The translations under genes were made by a program, and so were the position numbers. Shown piece after piece: positions 1-7,177 of a stretch of DNA of 11,832 nucleotides. Within the stretch, counting starts at the first letter, position 1. Each line of letters begins with the position of its first letter. The notes beneath the pieces are model-generated. The model did no database searches, was not told the origin of the DNA, and saw only the letters and a list, made by a program, of their open reading frames with translations. The stretch comes from DATGHS01 sp035307785 (GTDB lineage Bacteria > Planctomycetota > Planctomycetia > Gemmatales > Gemmataceae): positions 1-11,832 of the forward strand of contig DATGHS010000106.1 in the NCBI GenBank assembly GCA_035307785.1, read 5' to 3'.

Positions 1-155
1 AGGATTGCCGGATCGGCAAAAACGTGCGGATCGAAAACTTGTCGAATATTTCAAACGAAGATCACCCCGGAATATATCACATTCGCGAGGGGATCATCTG
101 CGTGCCGCGCAGCGCGGAGATTCCGGACAATACGGTGATTCCGTTTAAGAAATGA
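1..155 (+). CDS. glgC: Glucose-1-phosphate adenylyltransferase, C-terminal end (partial)
   Basis: Only the last 50 codons are present, read from base 3 to the TGA at 153-155; the gene continues off the left edge. The translation begins DCRIGKNVRIENL and ends EIPDNTVIPFKK. This is the typical end of the left-handed beta-helix domain of ADP-glucose pyrophosphorylases: an IGKNV-type hexapeptide turn, then an acidic loop, a GIYHIREGIICVP strand, and IPDNTVI. The family makes ADP-glucose from ATP and glucose-1-phosphate, the first committed step of glycogen synthesis in the cytoplasm. The catalytic nucleotidyltransferase domain lies outside the window and cannot be checked. Other sugar-phosphate nucleotidyltransferases share the beta-helix, but the 'REGII-VP--A-IPD-TVI' ending fits GlgC best. 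It faces the convergent secDF gene across a palindromic spacer. Confidence 0.78.
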   Translation, partial: DCRIGKNVRIENLSNISNEDHPGIYHIREGIICVPRSAEIPDNTVIPFKK

Positions 156-162
156 GCCCTCT

Positions 163-287
163 CAAATTCGAAATCCGAAGCACCAAATTCGAAACAAATC
201 AATAATCCGAAATCCCAAACCGAATAGTTCCGGTCATTCGGATTTCGAATTTCGGACTTGTTTCGAATTTCGCATTTCGAAATTCGG
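163..287. repeat. AT-rich inverted-repeat spacer between convergent genes
   Basis: The 137-base spacer between the glgC stop and the secDF stop is made almost wholly of variations on TTCGAAAT / ATTTCGAA words. The clearest arms are AAATTCGAAACAA at 185-197 and its exact complement at 258-270 (13 bp); weaker pairing extends on both sides (CGAAATCCGAA on the left, TTCGGATTTCGAA on the right). Because the two genes converge here, the folded structure could act as a bidirectional terminator, but no clear run of T follows a stem. It could equally be a dispersed intergenic repeat. Composition differs sharply from the GC-rich genes on both sides. Confidence 0.7.
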
Positions 288-292
288 GTTTA

Positions 293-3200
293 TTACACCG
301 CTGCGCCCGTCGGGGCCGGCGTCTTCGGAGCGGCCACCACCTTCTTCGGCGGAGCGCCTTCGCCGAAGATCAGCAGCAGCGGGCTGGCGATGTAGATCGA
401 GCTATACGTGCCCACGATCACGCCAATCACCATCACAAAGGCGAACAGGTGCACGCCTTCACCACCCGCTACATACAATACAAAGACAACCAGGAACACC
501 GTTGTCGAGGACAACAGCGTTCGGCTCAACGTCTGGTTGACGCTGTCGTTGATCGTCTGGGCCGTCAGCAGCGGATTCTTGCCCCGCACTTCCCGAATGC
601 GGTCGAAGACGACGATCGTATCGCTCACGGAGTAACCGACCAGCGTGAGCAGGGCAGCGATGGCCGTCAGATCGATCTTGAAGTCTTCCAGCCCAAGCAA
701 GCCGGCGAAACCGGGCGCCCAGATCACCAGGTAATGGCAGAAGGCGATGATGCCGAGCGTGAAGAACAGGTCGTGCATCAGGCAGAGCACCGTCGCCGCG
801 CCGAAAGTCCAACTGCCGAAGCGGAACCAGAGGTAAGCGAGAATCGCCAGCCAGCTAGCGATGATCGCATACATGGCCTTGCGCTGCGTTTCCTTTGCTA
901 GCTGAGCGTCGAAGTTTTCGAGGCGTTCCGGCTGAGGCCGGCGCGCGAATTCATCCTGTACCTGCTTCAACACGCGGGCCAGGACGTTTTCGCCGAGAGC
1001 GTCTTGCGTCTTCACGTCATTCGCGGCGGGCGCAACCGTGAACACTGCGTTCTTGCCGTTGACGATGTCATCCATGGGCGTGACGTCGAGGCTTATTCCT
1101 TGCTTGCCCAGCGCGGCAGCAACGTCGGCGTCCACGGCTTTCTTCAACTCGTCTTTGGTGATCGGCTGCGCAAAGGTCAACTCCACGATCTGCGCGCCGC
1201 GCGTTTCGTCGTAACGGAACTCGGATTTCGCCACCGGCGCCGGCATCTTGGCGGCCGATTGGTCGAGGATCGATTTCAAGTTCTCGGCCGCCAGCGACGC
1301 CATTTTGTCGGAACCAAACTCAACTAACATTTCGTCGTAGAGTTCGGCTTTCGCCGTGCCGAGGCCGTTGACGTTGAATGCCATTTCGCCGATGCCCATG
1401 TCCTTCAACTGGCGTGCAATGAGCGTTTTCAGGTAGCCGCGCGAGGCCGGCGCGCTGAACTTCAGTTTCGACCGGCCTTCCGTCGGCGGCGAGAATTGGT
1501 CCAGCTTCGCGCTTTGTTGGAGCGGTACGAGCTTGCCGTTTTCTTCCTTGCTCAGCAGCCGGTCGATCACCACTTGCACCAATTCGGGCTCGCGCTCGGT
1601 AGTGCGAATGTCGAAGTGCTTGCTGCGGCCACCCTCGCTCGGTTCATCAAGCGGGATGATTTGCGTAACCTTCACGTCCGGCAAAACACTGGCCCGCGCG
1701 GCAACATTGTCCGCACGCTCTTTCGGAGTCGCCCCCGGCGGAATGTTGCGGAATGTCACCGTGGTCGGGCTGGTTTCCCCGGCATACGTGATTTGGTAGC
1801 GATATTGATCGTCGCCTACCTGCTTGACGTCGGTGACTTTCAGCAACTGCTTTTGCCGGTCCGTGTCAAGCAACTGCCGAAGGCCGAGCGGACCACTCGA
1901 AGAACTGGAATTGCTCAGCGCTCTGGCCTCGGTGAGCTGACCGCCGTACGCGGTGCCGCCGACGAAGTCGATATCGAGGCTGCCTTCGCCGCGCCACAGG
2001 AACACAGCCAGGCCGACAACCGTGAGGACAATCGTGGCGGTGAACCAGTAGTAGCGGATCTTCATGAAGTCGATGCTGGGCCGCGTGAGGAAGCGAACCA
2101 TGCTGAGCTTCTTGAGCAAATCGAAGCGCGTCCACAAGTTGAATATGGTCCGGGTCACGAACAGCGAGGTGAAGAGGCTGATGGCAAGGCCCACGGTGAG
2201 GCTGACGCCAAAGCCCTTCAACTGGTCATTGCCCACCACGTACAGCACGATAGCAGTGAAGATACTGGTTAGATGCGTGTCGATAATCGTCGGCAACGCA
2301 CGATCATAGCCGTTGCGCAGGGCCAGGAGGATATTCGCGCCCTTGTCCCGTTCCTCGCGAAGCCGTTCGTAGATCAGCACGTTGGCGTCCACGGCCATAC
2401 CGAGCGTTAGCACGAGGCCGGCGAGGCCGGGCAACGTGAACGTCGCGTTGACGAACACCATGAAAGCCACGGTAAGGAGCAAATTCGCCAGTAGGGCGAT
2501 GCACGCCACGAAGCCGGCAAAGCGGTAATATAACAGCATGAAAATGAGCACGGCCAGGAATGCGTAAAAGATGGCCCACAAGCCTTTTTTGATCGTGTCT
2601 TCGCCCAGCGTGGCGCCCATGGTGCGTTCGCTTACCGGTTCGGGCTTCAACGTGGCCGGCAAGGCGCCAGCCCGAAGCACGCCGACCAGTGTGTCGATTT
2701 CGCGCTTGCTGAACTCACCCGTAATGCGGCCCGCGTCGTGGATTGCACTCTGAATCGTCGGGGCCGAGACAATCTGCCCATCGAGAATGATCGCCATGTG
2801 GCGCGGGAATTTGTTGTCTTCCGAGCCGGGCGTGTTCTGCCCCGTTAGCTTGCCCATCCGATAGGCGCCGTGACTGTTGAACCGGAATCCAACCTCGAGC
2901 TTGCCCGAAGTCTGATCTGGTTCCTCTCTTGCATCCGTCAAATCCTGGCCGGTAACGGCCAAAACTTCACCAGTGCTTTCGTCGCGCTCCGGCAAGCGCG
3001 TGAGCAGAAAGTACTCGTATTTCTTGTTGGTTCGTTCTTCGGGGCTGAGGTTAATGTTCTCGCACTTGCGGCTGTACAGCATGGTCTGACCATAGGTGTA
3101 CAAAACTAAAGGCTTGCCCTGTTCGCGGGACATAGCGGCTTGCGGCCAGAGGTGTTGCCGCTTCTTTTCCTCCTCTTCGTTGGCCGATTTGGAGGTTGCG

Positions 3201-4330
3201 CCGGTTTCCGAAGCGTTGTCAAGGCCGAGCAGCCAGCGCTCCTGGCGACCGACCTCTACCCAGGCGTAATTGGCGCGTGTTTGCTCGCGACCGACATTCG
3301 GGCCGAGCTTCCAGTCTTTATCGCCATCAGGATTCTTCGGCACAGGCGGCGGCTCGCCGTTCTTGGCGGCCTTGTCCAGTTCGCGCTTGATGTCGGCACT
3401 AGTGGCCGCGTCGGCAAAGTATTTCTCCTCAGCATCCAAAACTTCTTTATCATCGAGCTGATTCGCAAGAATCCGGAATTCCAGGCTGCCCACAACGGCA
3501 ATCTTGTCTTTGATGCGCTGCACTTCTTCGCCGCTCACGTCCTTGCGCTGCAAACTTGGCGTGTAAATCTCCGCAACGTAGTTATTGATCTCGTCAATCT
3601 TGGTGGGTTGATAGGTCGAATTAATGAAACTCTTGACATCGGCTTCGGGGGCACCGGCCGGGTCTTTGACCTTGGCCAGCAACTCATCGGTATGGCCGAC
3701 CGGAATTGCGGCGAGGTTGATTTCTTTTTCCTTTTCTTTCAGCTTCGGAAACTTACCGGGCAGGGCCGCCAACAATTTGTCCCATTGATTTTTCTCAATC
3801 AAGCTCGACGTCTGCCGAACCAGCCCCGCGGTGTCGCCCCGCGGTGCATCGAGAGCTGCTTCCTGCGGAAGTTGATTTTTGAATTTCTCTTTGACCTTGG
3901 ACACGACCTCTTTCCAGGCGTTTTCGGCCACCTGCGACTGGTAGGCGCCGCCGGTGGGCAGGATGATTTCCACGCGCGTGTCGCCGACCGGCCGGATGGT
4001 GACGTTGTAAAGGTCGGCCGGGTCAATGCGCCGCTTCAGGGCCGCCGCCAGCTGTTCCGGCTTGAAATCCTTGGGCTTCTTGTCGGGATCGATCTCGTAC
4101 ACCAGAATCGTGCCGCCGACGAGGTCGACGCCGAGCTTGAAACCGCCTTCGCCGGCCCGGTATTTGGCCGCCGCCGAGCCGACGACGATGCCGGAGACGA
4201 GCACCGGCAAGACGCAAATGAACACCTTCCAGTACAAGTTTCCAACGTTTCGCATGAAGCCGTAAACCACCGCCGCCGCGGTGACGATGGCAAGGGCGAT
4301 CCAAAGGTAGAAGACGATCGATTGCGACAT
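293..4330 (-). CDS. secDF: Fused protein-export membrane protein SecDF (large form)
   Basis: This 1345-residue protein joins SecD (about 1-745) and SecF (about 750-1345). SecDF uses the proton gradient to help pull proteins out of SecYEG on the periplasmic side. The SecD half has N-terminal membrane segments (7-25, 35-55), the GVDLVGGT motif (67-74), the P1-end signature ILDGQIVSAPTI (515-526), LRAGALPATL (552-561) and a membrane block with GMAVDANVLIYERLREE (644-660). The SecF half has DIDFVGGTAYGG (786-797), GYSVSDTIVVFDRIRE (1232-1247) and NQTLSRT (1265-1271). D648, D1237 and R1270 match by motif the proton-path residues E. coli SecD D519 and SecF D213 and R247. E. coli SecD plus SecF total about 940 residues. 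The excess lies in the soluble regions at roughly 130-450 and 781-1150, the latter with a Ser-rich linker (807-812). The gene follows yajC after a 174-base spacer. The reading frame is intact. Confidence 0.96.
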   Translation of the reverse strand: MSQSIVFYLWIALAIVTAAAVVYGFMRNVGNLYWKVFICVLPVLVSGIVVGSAAAKYRAGEGGFKLGVDLVGGTILVYEIDPDKKPKDFKPEQLAAALKRRIDPADLYNVTIRPVGDTRVEIILPTGGAYQSQVAENAWKEVVSKVKEKFKNQLPQEAALDAPRGDTAGLVRQTSSLIEKNQWDKLLAALPGKFPKLKEKEKEINLAAIPVGHTDELLAKVKDPAGAPEADVKSFINSTYQPTKIDEINNYVAEIYTPSLQRKDVSGEEVQRIKDKIAVVGSLEFRILANQLDDKEVLDAEEKYFADAATSADIKRELDKAAKNGEPPPVPKNPDGDKDWKLGPNVGREQTRANYAWVEVGRQERWLLGLDNASETGATSKSANEEEEKKRQHLWPQAAMSREQGKPLVLYTYGQTMLYSRKCENINLSPEERTNKKYEYFLLTRLPERDESTGEVLAVTGQDLTDAREEPDQTSGKLEVGFRFNSHGAYRMGKLTGQNTPGSEDNKFPRHMAIILDGQIVSAPTIQSAIHDAGRITGEFSKREIDTLVGVLRAGALPATLKPEPVSERTMGATLGEDTIKKGLWAIFYAFLAVLIFMLLYYRFAGFVACIALLANLLLTVAFMVFVNATFTLPGLAGLVLTLGMAVDANVLIYERLREERDKGANILLALRNGYDRALPTIIDTHLTSIFTAIVLYVVGNDQLKGFGVSLTVGLAISLFTSLFVTRTIFNLWTRFDLLKKLSMVRFLTRPSIDFMKIRYYWFTATIVLTVVGLAVFLWRGEGSLDIDFVGGTAYGGQLTEARALSNSSSSSGPLGLRQLLDTDRQKQLLKVTDVKQVGDDQYRYQITYAGETSPTTVTFRNIPPGATPKERADNVAARASVLPDVKVTQIIPLDEPSEGGRSKHFDIRTTEREPELVQVVIDRLLSKEENGKLVPLQQSAKLDQFSPPTEGRSKLKFSAPASRGYLKTLIARQLKDMGIGEMAFNVNGLGTAKAELYDEMLVEFGSDKMASLAAENLKSILDQSAAKMPAPVAKSEFRYDETRGAQIVELTFAQPITKDELKKAVDADVAAALGKQGISLDVTPMDDIVNGKNAVFTVAPAANDVKTQDALGENVLARVLKQVQDEFARRPQPERLENFDAQLAKETQRKAMYAIIASWLAILAYLWFRFGSWTFGAATVLCLMHDLFFTLGIIAFCHYLVIWAPGFAGLLGLEDFKIDLTAIAALLTLVGYSVSDTIVVFDRIREVRGKNPLLTAQTINDSVNQTLSRTLLSSTTVFLVVFVLYVAGGEGVHLFAFVMVIGVIVGTYSSIYIASPLLLIFGEGAPPKKVVAAPKTPAPTGAAV

Positions 4331-4420
4331 GGGGAAACGCGCTCACTTCCAAAGGACAAAAAGCCGCGCCGCCCGGTCTCGTCCTAGCGACACGAGCGGC
4401 GAATTGGGAATCATCGATTT

Positions 4421-4497
4421 GCCGCTTGCGGCTTTACGCTCGCGCCCAAATAGCGGGCATTTTCTTCATTCACTCCGAGCGCGAAGCCGCGAGCGGC
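4421..4497. repeat. Imperfect 21-bp inverted repeat between yajC and secDF
   Basis: Bases 4421-4441 (beginning GCCGCTTGCGGC) pair with 4477-4497 (ending CCGCGAGCGGC), matching at 18 of 21 positions across a 35-base spacer. The left arm also contains a short self-complementary GCCGCTTGCGGC. It lies inside the yajC-secDF transcript, ending 8 bases from the yajC stop, so it would form a stem in the mRNA between the two coding regions. No T-run follows on the minus strand, which argues against a plain terminator. An mRNA stability or processing element, or a dispersed repeat, are alternatives. Confidence 0.65.
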
Positions 4498-4504
4498 CAT
4501 AGAA

Positions 4505-4897
4505 CTATTTCTTTTCCGTTGTTGTGGTTGCCGGGGCGCCGGTTTGAGCCGGGATTACCCGGGCGATACTGGTTTTCAGAATTCTTAATCGCGAGTTTGA
4601 GCTTTGAATCACGAGTTCATCTTCCTTGATGTCGTCATCTTTCTTGTCGGGGACATCAACGACCACCCCGATGACGCCGCCGCTGGTGATGATCCGGTCG
4701 TTCTTCTTCACGCCGGACAGAAGCTGCTCTTGCTGCTTCCTTTGTCGCCGCATGGGGAGAATCAGGATAAAGAAGAAGGCGGCCCCGATGAGCAGCAGCA
4801 TGAGCGGCGAGCCGAACGGCGACACACTGCCCCCGCCCGCGGGCGCGGACTGCCCGCCATCCTGCGCCTGGGCCAGCAACAACAAGAGCGACCACAT
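4505..4897 (-). CDS. yajC: Preprotein translocase subunit YajC
   Basis: This 130-residue, single-pass inner-membrane protein associates with SecDF and the Sec translocon; its exact job is unsettled. Its short hydrophobic start (MWSLLLLLAQ) and a Gly/Ser/Pro-rich stretch precede the main membrane segment at about 31-48 (LMLLLIGAAFFFILILP). Directly after it comes the family signature PMRRQRKQQEQLLSGVKKNDRIITSGGVIG (positions 48-77), the PxRRxxK...L..GD.V.T.GG pattern of YajC. A charged beta-rich domain and a Thr/Lys-rich tail (TTTTEKK) finish the protein. Length is close to the usual 90-130 residues. The ATG start has a GGGAAAGG purine stretch ending nine bases upstream. It lies between tgt and secDF on the same strand, the classical order, so co-transcription is likely. 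The 103-base spacer from tgt (4898-5000) shows no clear promoter. Confidence 0.95.
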   Translation of the reverse strand: MWSLLLLLAQAQDGGQSAPAGGGSVSPFGSPLMLLLIGAAFFFILILPMRRQRKQQEQLLSGVKKNDRIITSGGVIGVVVDVPDKKDDDIKEDELVIQSSNSRLRILKTSIARVIPAQTGAPATTTTEKK

Positions 4898-5000
4898 TAG
4901 CGTAAACCTTTCCCGGTCCGACCCCTTACGACCGGAATATTCGATATAATCGTTTCAAACCATCCATCCTAAGGATTCTACGAGAACGGGGCAAGACGGG

Positions 5001-6161
5001 TTAGGTTTCGGTTAGCCGCGAGGCGGAGTCTTCGGAGCCGAGCGCGTCTACGCTGCCGCGCTCGGCTGCGCTGCGCTGCGCCGCGCGGCTAACCCGGTAT
5101 TCTGCAAATCGCCCCTCCCGAATCGCGTCGCGAATCTCGCGCATGAGCCGCGTGTAAAACGCCACATTGTGGATGGACAACAGCGTCGGGCCGAGCATTT
5201 CGTCCACCTGGAACAAATGATGCAAGTACGCCCGGCTAAAATGAGCACACGTGTAACAACCACAATCGGACTCGAGCGGCCGCGAATCTCGCCGGTGGCA
5301 CGCGTTGCGCAGGCGCAGTGAACCAGTGCGAGTGAAGGCCGAAGCGTTGCGGCCGTTGCGGGTGGGCAAGACGCAATCGAACATGTCGATGCCGGCGGCG
5401 ACGGCCGCGAGGATGTCTTCCGGCCGGCCCACGCCCATCAGGTAACGCGGTTTTTCGGTTGGCAGGAACGAGGCACAGGCCGGCAACAGCGCGTGCATCT
5501 GTTCCGGCGACTCGCCGACACTGAAGCCGCCCAGCGCGTACCCTGGGAAGTCCAGCTGCGCCATGGCTTCCGCACATTCCTGCCGCAACCGCAAGTCCAG
5601 GCCCCCCTGCACAATGGCGAACACGGCCTGATCATCGCGCCGATGGCTGTCGCGGCAAATTTTGGCCCACAGGATCGAGCGGCGAACCGCGTCGGTCACT
5701 TTTTCCGGTGTCGCATCGCTGCCGGGGCATTCATCTAGACACATGGCGATGTCGGAACCTAGGTTTTCTTGGATCGCCATGGCCTTGGCCGGTGTCAATT
5801 CGAAAATTTGGCCGTCGATGTGTGAGCGAAAAACGGCCCCATCGTCGGTGATTTTGCGCAGGTCGGTGAGGCTGAAGACCTGGAAGCCGCCGGAGTCGGT
5901 CAGAATCGGGCCGTTCCAGCCCATGAAGCGATGTAGCCCGCCCAGTTCGGCAATGATCTCATCGCCGGGCCGCAGTGCCAGGTGATAAGTATTGCCGAGT
6001 ATCATCGTCGCGCCGGCCGCGGCAAGCTGGTCCGGCGTGATGCCCTTCACCGTAGCCCGAGTGCCGACCGGCATGAAGACCGGAGTTTCTACGACGCCAT
6101 GTGGCGTATCGAGCCGGCCGAGTCGGGCAGTGCCATCGGTAACGGAAATGCTGAATCTCAA
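5001..6161 (-). CDS. tgt: tRNA-guanine transglycosylase (queuosine tRNA modification)
   Basis: Tgt swaps guanine-34 in the anticodons of tRNA-Asp, Asn, His and Tyr for preQ1, a step of queuosine synthesis. Numbering from the TTG at 6170, the acid/base Asp in TDSGGFQVFSL is D92, the nucleophile in FDCVLPTRNGRNASAFT is D265, and the zinc ligands are C303, C305, C308 and H334. These match E. coli D89, D264, C302, C304, C307 and H333, so all key residues are present. I prefer the TTG at 6161, which gives MRFSISVTDG, aligning without gaps with E. coli MKFELDTTDG, and leaves nine bases after a GAAGG ribosome site; the TTG at 6170 would touch that site. Length is then 386 residues. The last roughly 28 residues, rich in Arg, Ala and Ser, are encoded by a palindromic repeat (5010-5094) and look like an added tail. 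The gene heads the tgt-yajC-secDF group. Confidence 0.95.
   Translation of the reverse strand: MRFSISVTDGTARLGRLDTPHGVVETPVFMPVGTRATVKGITPDQLAAAGATMILGNTYHLALRPGDEIIAELGGLHRFMGWNGPILTDSGGFQVFSLTDLRKITDDGAVFRSHIDGQIFELTPAKAMAIQENLGSDIAMCLDECPGSDATPEKVTDAVRRSILWAKICRDSHRRDDQAVFAIVQGGLDLRLRQECAEAMAQLDFPGYALGGFSVGESPEQMHALLPACASFLPTEKPRYLMGVGRPEDILAAVAAGIDMFDCVLPTRNGRNASAFTRTGSLRLRNACHRRDSRPLESDCGCYTCAHFSRAYLHHLFQVDEMLGPTLLSIHNVAFYTRLMREIRDAIREGRFAEYRVSRAAQRSAAERGSVDALGSEDSASRLTET
5010..5094. repeat. Nested palindromic repeat inside the 3' end of tgt
   Basis: Outer arms GGTTAGCCGCG (5010-5020) and CGCGGCTAACC (5084-5094) are exact complements. Inside them GCCGAGCGCG (5037-5046) pairs exactly with CGCGCTCGGC (5057-5066) around a 10-base loop. 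The whole element lies within the tgt reading frame just before its TAA, and codes for most of the protein's last 28 residues. The outer arm carries the letters TAG/TTAG, a stop in another frame, but here it is read as Val-Ser (GTT AGC). The structure resembles a typical intergenic repeat that has become coding. Confidence 0.75.
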
Positions 6162-6170
6162 CTTCCACAA

Positions 6171-6175
6171 CCTTC
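6171..6175 (-). promoter_or_regulatory. Ribosome binding site deciding the tgt start
   Basis: On the minus strand these bases read GAAGG. Nine bases separate them from the TTG at 6161, a normal distance. They abut the alternative in-frame TTG at 6170, leaving no spacing for it. Together with the gap-free alignment of the shorter N-terminus to E. coli Tgt, this favours the 6161 start. Confidence 0.5.
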
Positions 6176-6176
6176 A

Positions 6177-6239
6177 AACGTAGAACGGAATTTATTCCGT
6201 TCCAAGTTGACTCGAACGGAATAAATTCCGTTCTACGTT
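6177..6239. repeat. Perfect 26-bp inverted repeat of self-palindromic units, divergent spacer
   Basis: Bases 6177-6202 and 6214-6239 are perfect inverted copies (26 of 26) separated by 11 bases. Each copy contains its own hairpin: GAACGGAAT (6183-6191), a two-base turn, then ATTCCGTTC (6194-6202), and the mirror image in the other copy. The element can thus fold as one long stem or two short ones. It lies between the divergently transcribed tgt and DUF1080 genes, ending next to the tgt ribosome site, so it cannot be the terminator of either gene. If tgt starts transcription from the AT-rich stretch near 6281-6290, the palindrome is in the tgt 5' leader. Confidence 0.85.
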
Positions 6240-6261
6240 CCATCCCTATGCCCGTCCCGAA

Positions 6262-6289
6262 ATGCAGATTCCCCATCAATTTATACAAT
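6262..6289 (+). promoter_or_regulatory. Possible promoter region for the DUF1080 gene
   Basis: The only AT-rich run in the divergent spacer (6162-6336, 175 bases) is TTATACAATT at 6281-6290. It holds TACAAT (6284-6289) as a candidate -10 box for the plus strand, giving a leader of about 40 bases before the ATG at 6337. No convincing -35 box lies 16-18 bases upstream. On the minus strand the same run reads TATAAA and could serve tgt. The call is tentative. Confidence 0.25.
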
Positions 6290-6336
6290 TCCCAAGTGTT
6301 TCCCCGAATTTCGCGCATCCAGAAAGGAACTACCTC

Positions 6337-7167
6337 ATGCTCCGCTGGCTCCTCTCCGCATTGGCGTTAGCGCTGGTCGGCTCCACAGTAATGGCCGACG
6401 ATGCCCCGGTGTTGTCGCCGAAAGACGCGCCGATCGTCCTCTTCAACGGCAAAGACCTGGCCAACTTCTACACCTACCTCGGTCCGCAGCAAGGCAAAAA
6501 GGAGCCGCTCGGCAAGAACAACGATCCGCTCAAGGTCTTTACGGTGGTCGAAGAAGAAGGCAAGCCGGCCATTCGCGTCTCCGGCGAAGTCTTCGGCTTC
6601 TTCGCCACCGAAAAGGAATATGAGAACTTCCACCTCGTGGTCGAATTCAAGTGGGGAACCAAGACCTTTGCGCCGCGCGAAACCAAGGGTCGCGATAGCG
6701 GCGTCTTCGTTCATTGTAGCGGGCCTGACGGGGCGGTCGGCGGCCTCTGGCTGGCCGGGATCGAGCACCAGGTCATGGAAGGAGCCACGGGCGATCTCAT
6801 CCAGGTGGGTGGCAAAGAGAAGGGCCTCAAATTCACGGCCACGGCCCGCAAGGAAGGCAACAAGTGGTACTACGATCCCAAGGCCGAACTGCACGAATTC
6901 AACGGCGGCATGGTCAACTGGCTCGCCCACGATCCGAATTGGAAGGACGCGCTCGGATTCCGGGGCAAGAACGACGTGGAGAAACCAGCCGGCGAGTGGA
7001 ACATGATCGAATGCATCTGTGCCGGCGACACGATCACCAATGTCCTTAACGGCACGCTGGTGAACAAAGTGACGAATGTGAACCCGCGCAAGGGGAAGCT
7101 TCTCTTTCAATCGGAGGGGGCCGAAATCTTGTTCCGCAAGATCGAGTTGAAACCGGTGGGGAAGTAG
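6337..7167 (+). CDS. Secreted DUF1080 / 3-keto-disaccharide hydrolase-domain protein
   Basis: The product has 276 residues. I chose the ATG at 6337 because AGAAAGGA lies just upstream (6321-6328) and it opens directly with a signal peptide, MLRWLLSALALALVGSTVMA, probably cut before DDAP. An in-frame ATG at 6262 would add 25 residues without signal character. The mature part is one DUF1080 (PF06439) concanavalin-like beta-sandwich: entry motif IVLFNGKDLANF (33-44), strand FHLVVEFKWG (98-107), RDSGVFVHC (119-127), GIEHQVMEG (141-149), EWNMIECICAGDTI (220-233), LNGTLVNKV (237-245) and the closing EILFRKIELKPV (263-274). Family members are exported, are very numerous in planctomycetes, and some act on 3-keto-glycosides; the substrate here is unknown. 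The domain fills the whole mature protein, with no cytochrome or anchoring domain. The gene is divergent from tgt and followed by a strong palindrome. Confidence 0.92.
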   Translation: MLRWLLSALALALVGSTVMADDAPVLSPKDAPIVLFNGKDLANFYTYLGPQQGKKEPLGKNNDPLKVFTVVEEEGKPAIRVSGEVFGFFATEKEYENFHLVVEFKWGTKTFAPRETKGRDSGVFVHCSGPDGAVGGLWLAGIEHQVMEGATGDLIQVGGKEKGLKFTATARKEGNKWYYDPKAELHEFNGGMVNWLAHDPNWKDALGFRGKNDVEKPAGEWNMIECICAGDTITNVLNGTLVNKVTNVNPRKGKLLFQSEGAEILFRKIELKPVGK

Positions 7168-7177
7168 GGGACGAGTG

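Noticed and set aside
163..287. CRISPR array in the repetitive spacer
   Set aside because: The repeated words are short, irregular and palindromic, with no constant repeat-spacer period and no cas genes.
1496..2272. Open frame of 258 codons on the plus strand opposite secDF
   Set aside because: It overlaps the well-supported SecF/SecD junction and shows no recognisable domain; a composition artefact.
3140..4387. Long open frame (415 codons) on the plus strand opposite secDF
   Set aside because: It is fully antisense to the SecD half, its translation has no family motif and is rich in Arg, Val and Leu, as expected for a shadow frame in GC-rich DNA.
4945..4950. Perfect TATAAT on the plus strand between tgt and yajC
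   Set aside because: There is no -35 box at a usual distance and no plus-strand gene downstream; the AT-rich stretch is more likely part of the minus-strand spacer.
6262..6336. Upstream in-frame ATG extending the DUF1080 protein by 25 residues
   Set aside because: The added residues break the signal-peptide pattern, and the ATG at 6337 has a better ribosome site.
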